From contig NZ_LAVA02000033.1 in assembly GCF_000974985.2 (NCBI RefSeq), positions 1 through 64,000 on the forward strand: a stretch of DNA of 64,000 nt, written 5' to 3'. The notes beneath the pieces were generated by a model, which worked only from the letters and a program-made list of their open reading frames with translations, ran no database searches and had not been told where the DNA came from. Position numbers and translations under genes: made by a program. The stretch is from Streptomyces mangrovisoli. GTDB lineage: Bacteria; Actinomycetota; Actinomycetes; Streptomycetales; Streptomycetaceae. Below, piece after piece: positions 27,491-35,369 of the stretch; position 1 is the stretch's first letter; the number at the start of each line of letters is the position of its first letter.

Positions 27491-28893
27491 CGCCAGCGGC
27501 CGATCTCTACGTTCTCCAGCACGCCGAGCGCGTCCGGGACCAGGACGGCGGCCGAGAAGTAGGCGGTCACCAGGTACTTGATGACGGCCTGTTCGTTGAT
27601 GCCCATGAACCGCACGGACAGGCTGGGCTCGATCTCGTCCGGGATGCCGGCCTGCCTGAGCCCGATGACCCCCTGGTCGTCCTCGCCGATGCGCATCGCG
27701 ATGATCGAGGACGTACGGGCCGGGCTGACCGGGATCTTGTTGCACGGGTAGATCGGCACGCCGCGCCAGGTCGGGATGCGGTTGCCCCCGATGTCGATGG
27801 TCTCCGGGACCAGCCCGCGCTTGTTCAGCTCGCGGCCGAACGCGGAGATCGCCCGCGGGTGGGCGAGGAACAGCTTGGTCCCCCGGCGCCTGCTGAGCAG
27901 CTCGTCCATGTCGTCGGGGCTGGGCACGCCGTCGTGCGGCTGGAGCCGCTGGTCGTACTCGCAGTTGTGCAGCAGCCCGAAGTCCCGGTTGTTGATCAGC
28001 TCGTGTTCCTGGCGTTCCTTGAGCGCCTCGACGGTGAGCCTGATCTGCTGCTCGGTCTGGTTCATCGGCTGGTTGTACAGGTCGGCCACGCGCGAGTGGA
28101 TGCGCAGCACGGTCTGCGCGATGCTCAGCTCGTACTCGCGGGGCCGGGCGTCGTAGTCGACGAAGGTGTGCGGGATGTCCGGCTCGCCGCTGTGGCCGGC
28201 CGCGAGGTCGACCTCCTTCTCGCCGTACTTGTTGGTGCGCTGTTCGGGGATGAGGCGCAGCTGCCGCAGATGGTCACCCAGCGTGTCGGCCCGCTCCGCG
28301 ACCTGCTCGACGTCCTGGCGGGCCAGCACGAGCGCGGTGACGGTGGTCTGCGCGCGGACGGTGTGCTCCCAGACGGCCTCGGGGTCGAGCAGGGCGGCCT
28401 CGCCGAAGTAGGCGCCGTCGGCGAGGACCCCGAGGACCGCGTCGCCGCCGTAGGGGCCGGTGCCGACCTTCTCCACCCGGCCGTGCGCGAGCAGGTACAC
28501 CGAGTCGGTCGGGGCGCCGGACGGGGCGATGACCTCGCCCGGCGCGAACTCCCGCTGGTGGCAGCGGGCGGCGAGCTCGGTGAGCACCTCCTCGTCCTCG
28601 TAGTCCCTGAGCGCCGGCAGTTCGCCCAGCTCGGCGGGGATGACCTCGACGCGGTCGCCGGTCTTCACGAAGGTGATGCGACCGTCGCCGACCGCGTAGG
28701 TGAGCCGTCGGTTCACCCGGTACGTGCCGCCCTGCACATTGACCCACGGCAGGGTGCGCAGCAGCCAGCGCGAGCTGATCTCCTGCATCTGGGGTGCCGA
28801 CTTGGTGGTGGTGGCCAGGTTCCGCGCGGCCGCGGTGCCAAGACTCTGCTGCGGCTTGCCCTGCTCCGCGCGGACCTCTTCGCCTACCGACAT
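27487..28893 (-). CDS. Family 2B encapsulin-like shell protein with cyclic-nucleotide-binding domain (EshA/EshB family)
   Basis: 468 residues. The N-arm (about 1-50, with [16 protein letters not shown]) is followed by a Crp-type cyclic-nucleotide-binding domain (about 105-200) holding FGEAALLDP and R180, as in a phosphate-binding cassette. The HK97-like coat part (about 205-468) contains [23 protein letters not shown], a long helix [23 protein letters not shown], and the C-terminal region [44 protein letters not shown]. There is no DNA-binding HTH, so it is not a Crp regulator. Many copies should form a shell housing the neighbouring prenyl synthase. The ATG has GGGAGGG upstream. EshA-type proteins were tied to development in Streptomyces, from memory. 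Confidence 0.9.
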   Translation of the reverse strand: MSVGEEVRAEQGKPQQSLGTAAARNLATTTKSAPQMQEISSRWLLRTLPWVNVQGGTYRVNRRLTYAVGDGRITFVKTGDRVEVIPAELGELPALRDYEDEEVLTELAARCHQREFAPGEVIAPSGAPTDSVYLLAHGRVEKVGTGPYGGDAVLGVLADGAYFGEAALLDPEAVWEHTVRAQTTVTALVLARQDVEQVAERADTLGDHLRQLRLIPEQRTNKYGEKEVDLAAGHSGEPDIPHTFVDYDARPREYELSIAQTVLRIHSRVADLYNQPMNQTEQQIRLTVEALKERQEHELINNRDFGLLHNCEYDQRLQPHDGVPSPDDMDELLSRRRGTKLFLAHPRAISAFGRELNKRGLVPETIDIGGNRIPTWRGVPIYPCNKIPVSPARTSSIIAMRIGEDDQGVIGLRQAGIPDEIEPSLSVRFMGINEQAVIKYLVTAYFSAAVLVPDALGVLENVEIGRWR

Positions 28894-29231
28894 GTGGAAA
28901 TGCCCTCCCGGTGATGCGCGGGCGCCCCGCGGCGCCGTGCGCTGATCTCGCGATCAACCCTTCCTCACGGAGCGTGCTCGTGCCATTACCCGAAAGAGGG
29001 GGAATGGATCACGGCCGCACTGGGCATTCCGGCACATCCGGGCGGTCGCGACGGGTGTCCGGATCGGCTCGCACACCGTACGAACGATGTGTCCGGGCAC
29101 GCACCTTTTCGGTAGAAGCTGCGTCACCGGCGTCATGGACGCCGGGAGGCGGCTTCGCCGGAAGCCGCCGAAAGAGGCGGCCGCGACCTGCGGCCGCTCG
29201 TACGGCACGGCACAGCACGAAGGAGGCGGCC
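28894..29231. other. 338-bp divergent promoter region, encapsulin operon and amidase
   Basis: No coding sequence is supported. It contains the GGGAGGG RBS of the shell gene, a 9-bp hairpin GGCGGCTTC-GCCG-GAAGCCGCC (29148-29169) in the amidase leader, and the GAAGGAGG RBS of the amidase. No clear operator for a cAMP-type regulator was seen. Confidence 0.55.
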
Positions 29232-29822
29232 ATGGCGTCACCCATGTCCGCGGGCACGTTTCTGGACGCTCTGCGAGCGGAGGGTGTCACCGTCGTCGAG
29301 GTCGGCGACTGGCGGCACCACAACCGCAACCACAAGGGCCCGTGGGGCCCGGTGCACGGCGTGATGATCCATCACACGGTGACCAGGGGCAGCGCGCTCA
29401 CGGTCGCGCTCTGCCGCGACGGCCGCCCCGACCTGCCGGGGCCGCTCTGCCACGGCGTGATCACCAAGGACGGCACGGTGCACCTCGTCGGCTACGGCAG
29501 GGCCAACCACGCGGGCCTCGGCGACGACGACGTGCTGCGCGCGGTCATCGCGGAGAAGGCCCTCCCGCAGGACAACGAGGCGGACACCGACGGCAACCGG
29601 CACTTCTACGGCTTCGAGTGCGAGAACCTCGGCGACGGCCAGGACCCGTGGCCGGTGGCGCAGCTGGAGGCGGTGGAGAAGGTCTCGGCGGCGCTGTGCC
29701 GGCACCACGGCTGGACCGAGCGGTCGGTCATCGGGCATCTGGAGTGGCAGCCCGGGAAGGTGGACCCGCGCGGCTTCACGATGACCTGGCTACGGGAACG
29801 GATCCGCGACCGGCTGAAGTGA
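29232..29822 (+). CDS. N-acetylmuramoyl-L-alanine amidase (Amidase_2 / PGRP-like)
   Basis: 196 residues. The Amidase_2 zinc site is visible: first His in GVMIHHTVTRG (about 43-53), the GFECEN strand, and a late His/acid pair in VIGHLEWQPGKVDP (about 166-179), with the catalytic region HGVITKDGTVHLVGYGRANHAG. It should cleave the lactyl-amide bond between MurNAc and L-Ala, as T7 lysozyme does. No signal peptide is present, which is odd for a wall enzyme: either export is non-classical or it works on internalised fragments, or needs lysis. The ATG has a GAAGGAGG RBS. It is divergent from the encapsulin operon. Confidence 0.9.
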   Translation: MASPMSAGTFLDALRAEGVTVVEVGDWRHHNRNHKGPWGPVHGVMIHHTVTRGSALTVALCRDGRPDLPGPLCHGVITKDGTVHLVGYGRANHAGLGDDDVLRAVIAEKALPQDNEADTDGNRHFYGFECENLGDGQDPWPVAQLEAVEKVSAALCRHHGWTERSVIGHLEWQPGKVDPRGFTMTWLRERIRDRLK

Positions 29823-29943
29823 GCCGGGGGCGCCTGGCCCGCCGGAGACACCCGACCCACGGAGGCGCCGAGCCCGCGGGGCGCCGGGTCCACCGGAGGC
29901 GGGCGGCCGCGACGCGGCGCGGCCCGGCGGCGACAATGGTCGC

Positions 29944-30837
29944 GTGACCGGCCCCGACGCCCTCGAAGCAGCCCTGCGGCCCCGCCTGCCCTCGCCCCTG
30001 GAGGAGATCGCGGACGGCCGGTTCGCGCGCCACGGCGTCCGGCTGCTGCTCAAGCGGGACGACCTCATCCACCCGGAGCTGGTCGGCAACAAGTGGCGCA
30101 AGCTGGCGCCGAACCTCGCGGCGGCGGACGGCCGGCCGCTGGTCACCTTCGGCGGCGCGTACTCCAACCACCTGCGGGCCACGGCCGCCGCGGGCCGCCT
30201 GCTCGGCGTCCCGACGATCGGCGTGGTCCGCGGCGAGGAGCTCGCCGGACGCCCGCTCAACCCCTCCCTGGCCCGGTGCGCGGCGGACGGGATGCGGCTG
30301 CGTTTCGTGGACCGTACGACGTATCGCCGCAAGGCCGAGCCGGAGGTGCTGCGCGCCGTCCTGCGCGCGGCGGACGCCGAGGAGGCCTACGTCGTCCCCG
30401 AGGGCGGCAGCAACGCGCCCGCGGTGCGCGGCTGCCGCGCCCTCGGCGAGGAGCTGCGGGGCCGGGCGGACGTGGTGGGCATCGCGTGCGGCACCGGCGG
30501 CACCCTGGCGGGGCTCGCGGCCGGACTGGGCCCGGGGCAGCGGGCGCTCGGCACACCCGTGCTCAGAGGGGGCTTCCTGGGCGACGAGATACGGCGGTTG
30601 CAGGACCTCGCGTTCGGGGGCCCGCGCGGCGACTGGTCGCTGGACGAGCGGTTCCACTGCGGCGGGTACGCGCGTACGACGCCCGAACTGGACGCCTTCG
30701 CGCAGGATTTCGAGGATCGCCACGGTCTGGCCGTGGAACGTCTCTATGTCGCCAAGTTGCTCTACGGACTCTTCGCGCTCGCCGCGGAGGGGGCGTTCGA
30801 GGCGGGCACGTCGGTGGCGGCCGTGATCACGGCCTGA
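29944..30837 (+). CDS. PLP-dependent enzyme, ACC deaminase/D-cysteine desulfhydrase family
   Basis: 297 residues, fold type II. The PLP lysine is in VGNKWRKL (about 47-54); the phosphate-binding and substrate motifs are TFGGAYSNHLRATAAAGR and CGTGGTLAGLAAGL, with EGGSN in between. It is somewhat short at the C-terminus for the family. Substrates could be 1-aminocyclopropane-carboxylate, D-cysteine or another D-amino acid; the sequence alone does not decide. The GTG start has no strong RBS. It is convergent with the antiporter gene with only 34 bp between. Confidence 0.87.
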   Translation: MTGPDALEAALRPRLPSPLEEIADGRFARHGVRLLLKRDDLIHPELVGNKWRKLAPNLAAADGRPLVTFGGAYSNHLRATAAAGRLLGVPTIGVVRGEELAGRPLNPSLARCAADGMRLRFVDRTTYRRKAEPEVLRAVLRAADAEEAYVVPEGGSNAPAVRGCRALGEELRGRADVVGIACGTGGTLAGLAAGLGPGQRALGTPVLRGGFLGDEIRRLQDLAFGGPRGDWSLDERFHCGGYARTTPELDAFAQDFEDRHGLAVERLYVAKLLYGLFALAAEGAFEAGTSVAAVITA

Positions 30838-30871
30838 GCCGCGTCGGGCCCGCTCCCCGCGCACACCCCGC

Positions 30872-32473
30872 TCACGCCGTCTCCCGGTACGCCGCCGCCT
30901 CCTCCAGGTCCAGCCTGCGCAGCAGCGTCCGCAGCATCTCGTCGTCGATGTAACGGTGGTCCCGCAGCCGTACGAAGACCGAGCGCTCGGCGCTGATCAT
31001 CTCCCGGGACAGCCGGCGGTAGGTGTCGTCGGCGGTCTCGCCGCTGACGGGGTTGACCGCGCCGAGCCGCTCCCACACGCCGTTGCGGCGGCGCTCCAGC
31101 ACGTCGCGCAGGCGGTCGGCGAGCGGCGGTGGCAGGGCGTTGCGCTCGTCGGCGAGCAGGTCGTCGAGCCGCTGCTCGGCGACCCGGGACGCCTGGGCCT
31201 GCGCGTTGGCCTCGGCGAGGGTCGCCGCCTGCGGGTCGCGCGCCGGGAAGCGCATGAGGCGGATCACGGCGGGCAGCGTCAGGCCCTGCACCACCAGCGT
31301 GCCGATGACCGTGGTGAACGTCAGGAACAGCAGCAGGTTGCGCTGCGGGAAGTCGCCGCCGCCGTGCACGGTGAGCGGGATGGAGAAGGCGATCGCGAGG
31401 GAGACCACGCCCCGCATCCCCGCCCAGGACGTGACGACCGGCCCACGCCAGGTCGGGCTCTCCTCGCGTTCGCGGATCCGGGCCGACAGCACGCGGGGCA
31501 GGAAAGCGGCGGGGTAGACCCACACGAAGCGCGCCACGACGACCACCAGGAGGACGGCCACCGCGTACCAGGCCGCGTCGACGCCCCGGTACTGCCCGAG
31601 GCCCTTGAGGACGACCGGCAGTTGCAGGCCGATCAGCGCGAACACGGCCGACTCCAGCAGGAACGCGACCATCCGCCACACCGCGTCCTCCTGGAGGCGG
31701 GTGGCGAAGTCGACCTCCCAGGCGCGGTGTCCGAGGTACACGGCGACGACCACGACCGCGAGCACCCCGGAGGCGTGCACCTGCTCGGCGACGGCGTAGG
31801 CGACGAAGGGGATCAGCAGGGAGAGCGTGTTCTGCAGCAGCGCCTCCTTGAGATGGGTGCGCAGCCAGTGGATCGGCGCCATCAGCACCAGGCCGACCAC
31901 GACACCGCCGACCGCCGCGACCAGGAACTCGCGGACGCCGCCGGACCAGGTCGCGCCCTCGCCGATCGCGGCGGCGAGGGCGACGTTGTAGGCGGTGATC
32001 GCGGTGGCGTCGTTGAGCAGCGACTCGCCCTGGAGGATCGTGGTGATCCGGGAGGGCAGCCCCACCCGGCGGGCGATCGCGGCGGCCGCGACCGCGTCGG
32101 TGGGCGCGACCACCGCGCCGAAGACCAGCGCGGCGGGCAGCGGCAGGCCGGGCACGATCTCGTAGGCGGCCCAGCCGACCACGAACGTCGCGAACAGCAC
32201 GTAGCCGACGGACAGCAGGGCCACCGGCCGCATCTGGGCCCGCAGATCGAGGTACGAGCTCTCGGTCCCCTCCTTGTAGAGCAGCGGCGGCAGCACCAGC
32301 GGCAGCACGACGTCGGGGTCGAGGGTGTAGTCGGGCACGCCCGGCAGGTACGACACCACGAGACCCACCGTCACCAGCAGCAGCGGCGCCGGCACCGGCG
32401 TGCGCCGCGCCGCCGCGGCCACCACGGCACTGCCCGCGACCAGCAGCAGCAGCGGCATCACGTCCATGCTCAT
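30872..32473 (-). CDS. Na+/H+ antiporter, CPA1/NhaP family
   Basis: 533 residues with about 12 hydrophobic segments in residues 1-420 and a soluble C-terminal tail of about 110 residues rich in Arg/Glu. The ion-binding signature GESLLNDATA is present, as are FGAVVAPTDAVAAAAIARR and SWAGMRGVVSLAIAFSIPL. It exchanges Na+ or K+ for H+ at the membrane. It is divergent (55 bp) from a small UBP-type zinc-finger gene that in some actinobacteria is linked or fused to such antiporters. The ATG at 32473 is used; 32467 is an alternative. Confidence 0.93.
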   Translation of the reverse strand: MSMDVMPLLLLVAGSAVVAAAARRTPVPAPLLLVTVGLVVSYLPGVPDYTLDPDVVLPLVLPPLLYKEGTESSYLDLRAQMRPVALLSVGYVLFATFVVGWAAYEIVPGLPLPAALVFGAVVAPTDAVAAAAIARRVGLPSRITTILQGESLLNDATAITAYNVALAAAIGEGATWSGGVREFLVAAVGGVVVGLVLMAPIHWLRTHLKEALLQNTLSLLIPFVAYAVAEQVHASGVLAVVVVAVYLGHRAWEVDFATRLQEDAVWRMVAFLLESAVFALIGLQLPVVLKGLGQYRGVDAAWYAVAVLLVVVVARFVWVYPAAFLPRVLSARIREREESPTWRGPVVTSWAGMRGVVSLAIAFSIPLTVHGGGDFPQRNLLLFLTFTTVIGTLVVQGLTLPAVIRLMRFPARDPQAATLAEANAQAQASRVAEQRLDDLLADERNALPPPLADRLRDVLERRRNGVWERLGAVNPVSGETADDTYRRLSREMISAERSVFVRLRDHRYIDDEMLRTLLRRLDLEEAAAYRETA

Positions 32474-32528
32474 CGCCCGCCCTCGTTTTCCGCGCGGTCA
32501 CCCTCGCGACCGTCGTAATCTGGCAATC

Positions 32529-32792
32529 ATGAAACAGTGCACGCACACCGACGAGCTGCCGCACCCGGAGCCCGAGCCGCTCGACGCGACCTGCCCGGAG
32601 TGCCTGCGCGACGGCACCCACCCGGTGCAGCTGCGGAAGTGCCTGACCTGTGGCCACATCGCCTGTTGCGACTCCTCCCCCGGACAGCACGCCAGCGAGC
32701 ACCACAAGGACTCGGGACATCCCATCATGAGGACGTTCGAGCCGGGCGAGGACTGGCGCTGGTGCTTCGTCGACCACGTACTGGTGGTCTGA
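32529..32792 (+). CDS. Small UBP-type zinc-finger protein
   Basis: 87 residues forming one ZnF-UBP domain: CTHTDELP at the start, then TCPECLRDGTHPVQLRKCLTCGHIACCDSSPGQHASEHHKDSGHPIMRTFEPGEDWRWCFVD, with the Cys/His spacing of eukaryotic ubiquitin-protease zinc fingers. Streptomyces lack ubiquitin (they have Pup), so the domain must do something else, possibly binding a protein C-terminus. TAATCT lies seven bases before the ATG with no RBS, implying a leaderless mRNA. It shares a promoter region with the antiporter. Confidence 0.9.
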   Translation: MKQCTHTDELPHPEPEPLDATCPECLRDGTHPVQLRKCLTCGHIACCDSSPGQHASEHHKDSGHPIMRTFEPGEDWRWCFVDHVLVV

Positions 32793-33076
32793 CCGCGGGC
32801 CGCCGGCGGTCCCACCGCAGGTCGAAGGCGCCGGGCGGGACGGTTCGACGGTCGAAGGCGTGGGTACGTCAACCCGGCGCCCGCTCTTCCCATTTGGAGC
32901 CGCAGACCCCTAGACACGGAGCGTATCCACAGGTTTACTGTGAGTGACGCCAGGGGTTGGGGTCCCGGGGACAGATGACTTGCGAGCGCGATAGCGTCAC
33001 CGCTGAACCACACATCGCGTTACCCCGGGGGGCGACCCCCGGCCCCGAAAGAGCTTGTACCACCTTGGAGGTGAGG

Positions 33077-33490
33077 GTGTCCCAGATCGCAGGCGAGCCC
33101 GCGACCCAGGACTTCGTGGAAGTCCGGCTGCCGGCTGCGGGTGCCTACCTGTCGGTGCTGCGTACGGCCACGGCCGGCCTCGCGGCGCGCTTGGACTTCA
33201 CCCTCGACGAGATCGAGGACCTGCGCATCGCGGTGGACGAGGCGTGCGCGATCCTGCTCCAGCAGGCCGTGCCCGGCTCGGTCCTCAGCTGCGTCTTCCG
33301 GCTCGTCGACGACTCGCTGGAGGTCACCGTCTCGGCTCCGACCACGGACGGTCACGCCCCGTCGCGGGACACCTTCGCCTGGACCGTCCTGTCGGCCCTC
33401 GCGGGCAAGGTCTCCTCGGCCGTCGACGAGGACAAAACCGTTTCGATCAGCCTCTACAAACAGCGCGGCGCGGGACCCGGGCCGGCGTGA
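33077..33490 (+). CDS. prsH: RsbW-like anti-sigma factor of SigH (UshX/PrsH)
   Basis: 137 residues with the GHKL ATPase fold of SpoIIAB/RsbW: EVRLPAAGAYLSVLRTATAGLAARLDFTLDEIEDLRIAVDEACAILL (N-box region), but a weak G-box. In S. coelicolor the equivalent protein binds and holds SigH inactive and is itself controlled by BldG-type antagonists. The GTG start at 33077 has GGAGG 6 bases upstream; earlier in-frame starts lack an RBS. Its stop overlaps a GTG in frame with sigH (GTGA), so sigma and anti-sigma are coupled. Confidence 0.9.
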   Translation: MSQIAGEPATQDFVEVRLPAAGAYLSVLRTATAGLAARLDFTLDEIEDLRIAVDEACAILLQQAVPGSVLSCVFRLVDDSLEVTVSAPTTDGHAPSRDTFAWTVLSALAGKVSSAVDEDKTVSISLYKQRGAGPGPA

Positions 33491-34620
33491 GGAACGGGGA
33501 CGGGCCGGTGCGGGACGAGGAGCGCGGCACACGGGGGCTTCCGGACGAGGGCGGCGAAGGCCCCGACGGTCCGGCCATGGCCCGGCGCACGGCGGACGGC
33601 ATCGACGGCATCCCCGAACAGGCCAGGCCGCACCCGGAGGACGACTCCGCGGCGGCCGGCTTCCCGGCCGGCGGGCAGCGGGATGAGGAAGGTGCCGTGC
33701 AGGGCGCGCCACCGGCCGGGCGGAGCGGGGCGTCCCCGGTCCGGACGGGGGCGAGGGCTCGGGGAAGGGCTACGGGCGGGACGATGAGCGAGCACGAACG
33801 CGACGACAAGCCGGACGCGCAGGGCGCGCCCGGTCTCCAGGCCACGCAGCACGGGCCCCGTGACGACGGGGAGCGGGGCGGGGCACGGGCGATGTTCGTC
33901 CAGCTGCGCACGCTGAAGGACGGCAGCCCGGAGTACGCGGAGCTGCGCAACCAGCTGGTCCGGATGCATCTGCCGCTCGTCGAGCACCTCGCGCGCCGCT
34001 TCCGCAACCGCGGCGAGCCGCTGGACGACCTCACACAGGTCGCGACCATCGGCCTGATCAAGTCGGTCGACCGCTTCGACCCGGAGCGCGGCGTGGAGTT
34101 CTCCACGTACGCCACCCCGACGGTGGTCGGCGAGATCAAGCGGCACTTCCGCGACAAGGGCTGGGCGGTGCGGGTCCCGCGCCGGCTCCAGGAGCTGCGG
34201 CTCGCGCTGACCACGGCCACGGCCGAGCTCTCCCAGCAGCACGGCCGCTCCCCCACCGTGCACGAGCTGGCCGAGAAGCTGGCGATCTCGGAGGAGGAGG
34301 TCCTGGAGGGCCTGGAGTCGGCCAACGCCTACTCGACGCTGTCCCTGGACGTCCCCGACACCGACGACGAGTCCCCGGCGGTCGCCGACACCCTGGGCGC
34401 GGAGGACGAGGCGCTGGAGGGTGTCGAGTACCGCGAGTCGCTCAAGCCGCTCCTGGAGGACCTGCCGCCGCGCGAGAAGCGGATCCTGCTGCTGCGGTTC
34501 TTCGGGAACATGACCCAGTCGCAGATCGCGCAGGAGGTCGGCATCTCGCAGATGCACGTCTCGCGCCTGCTGGCCCGCACCCTGGCCCAGCTGCGGGAGA
34601 AGCTCCTCGTGGAGGAGTAG
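33487..34620 (+). CDS. sigH: SigB/SigF-family sigma factor SigH with long N-terminal extension
   Basis: From GTG 33487 (overlapping the anti-sigma stop) the protein is 377 residues; from ATG 33784 (MSEHERDDKPD) it is 278. Sigma regions 2-4 are standard: HLARRFRNRGEPLDDLTQVATIGLIKSVDRFDPERGVEFSTYATPTVVGEIKRHFRD (region 2), LSQQHGRSPTVHELAEKLAISEEEVLEGL (region 3), REKRILLLRFFGNMTQSQIAQEVGISQMHVSRLLARTL (region 4). The extension is Pro/Gly/Glu-rich and disordered. In S. coelicolor the sigH locus yields several size forms that change in development, consistent with several starts here. It directs osmotic-stress and differentiation genes. Confidence 0.93.
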   Translation: MRNGDGPVRDEERGTRGLPDEGGEGPDGPAMARRTADGIDGIPEQARPHPEDDSAAAGFPAGGQRDEEGAVQGAPPAGRSGASPVRTGARARGRATGGTMSEHERDDKPDAQGAPGLQATQHGPRDDGERGGARAMFVQLRTLKDGSPEYAELRNQLVRMHLPLVEHLARRFRNRGEPLDDLTQVATIGLIKSVDRFDPERGVEFSTYATPTVVGEIKRHFRDKGWAVRVPRRLQELRLALTTATAELSQQHGRSPTVHELAEKLAISEEEVLEGLESANAYSTLSLDVPDTDDESPAVADTLGAEDEALEGVEYRESLKPLLEDLPPREKRILLLRFFGNMTQSQIAQEVGISQMHVSRLLARTLAQLREKLLVEE

Positions 34621-34621
34621 G

Positions 34622-34701
34622 CCCACCGAGAAGTGGTCCCACCGAGAAGTGGTCCCACCGAGGAGTGATCCCACCGAGGAGTGGGCCCGCCCAGGAGCAG
34701 G
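34622..34701. repeat. Five tandem copies of a 16-bp repeat after sigH
   Basis: The unit CCCACCGAGAAGTGGT is repeated: two identical copies, then CCCACCGAGGAGTGAT, CCCACCGAGGAGTGGG and CCCGCCCAGGAGCAGG. The array starts one base after the sigH stop and ends before the convergent membrane-protein gene. Confidence 0.92.
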
Positions 34702-34719
34702 CCCGCCCCTTCGGCAGGC

Positions 34720-35220
34720 CTAGCCCTTCTTCGTCTCGCCGGCGCGCCCCGGGCCCTTGATGCCGAGGGCCTCGGTCGTCGCCGGGTTCACCAGCAGCAC
34801 CAGCACGGCCACGGAGACGACCGCGAGGGCGATCCCGACCGGGATCGCCACGCTGTCCGCCTGGAGCAGGTCGTAGGCGACGAACAGACCCATGATCTGG
34901 GTGATGACGGCGGGCCCGCGGCTCCAGCTGCGCCGGGCGAGCAGCCCGCGCGCGGCGAGCAGCGGCAGCAGCGCCAGCACGATCAGGGTGACGCCCCCGC
35001 TGACGGACCCCTGCTTGTCGCCGGAGTCGCGGGTGAGGCCGAGCACCAGCATCCAGATCCCGCCGGCCGCCAGCGCCAGCCCCTCCACGGCGGCCAGCGC
35101 GGCCGCCCAGGTGAGCCGCCGGGGGCGGGGCCCGGCGGTGTCCTCGACACCAGGGGAGGCGTCCTCGCCACGAGGGGCGGCGTCCTCGGTACGGGGGGCG
35201 GGGTTCTGCTCGCTGCTCAC
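34720..35220 (-). CDS. Small integral membrane protein, unknown function
   Basis: 166 residues from a GTG. The N-terminus (1-35) is a Pro/Glu/Asp-rich tail with repeated EDA/EDT elements. Four transmembrane segments are predicted (about 38-62, 72-95, 103-122, 127-146), then a short tail ending AGETKKG. I do not recognise a family signature; similar four-helix proteins follow sigH in Streptomyces. It is convergent with sigH across the 16-bp tandem array. Confidence 0.8.
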   Translation of the reverse strand: MSSEQNPAPRTEDAAPRGEDASPGVEDTAGPRPRRLTWAAALAAVEGLALAAGGIWMLVLGLTRDSGDKQGSVSGGVTLIVLALLPLLAARGLLARRSWSRGPAVITQIMGLFVAYDLLQADSVAIPVGIALAVVSVAVLVLLVNPATTEALGIKGPGRAGETKKG

Positions 35221-35369
35221 CCCTGAAGGGTAGGCCCTCGCTCCGGACGCCTCCCCCGCGCCCCGGGCGCCCGTACACTCGGACGAGTGTCCGGGCTCAC
35301 GCCGTCACCTCTTACCTGATCCACACTTCGGTATGGGCCAGGTACCGCCCAGTAGGTAATCTGCAATCC

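Noticed and set aside
27487..28893. Crp/Fnr transcription factor reading of the shell gene
   Set aside because: There is a nucleotide-binding domain but no HTH after it; the long C-terminal part fits an HK97-like coat.
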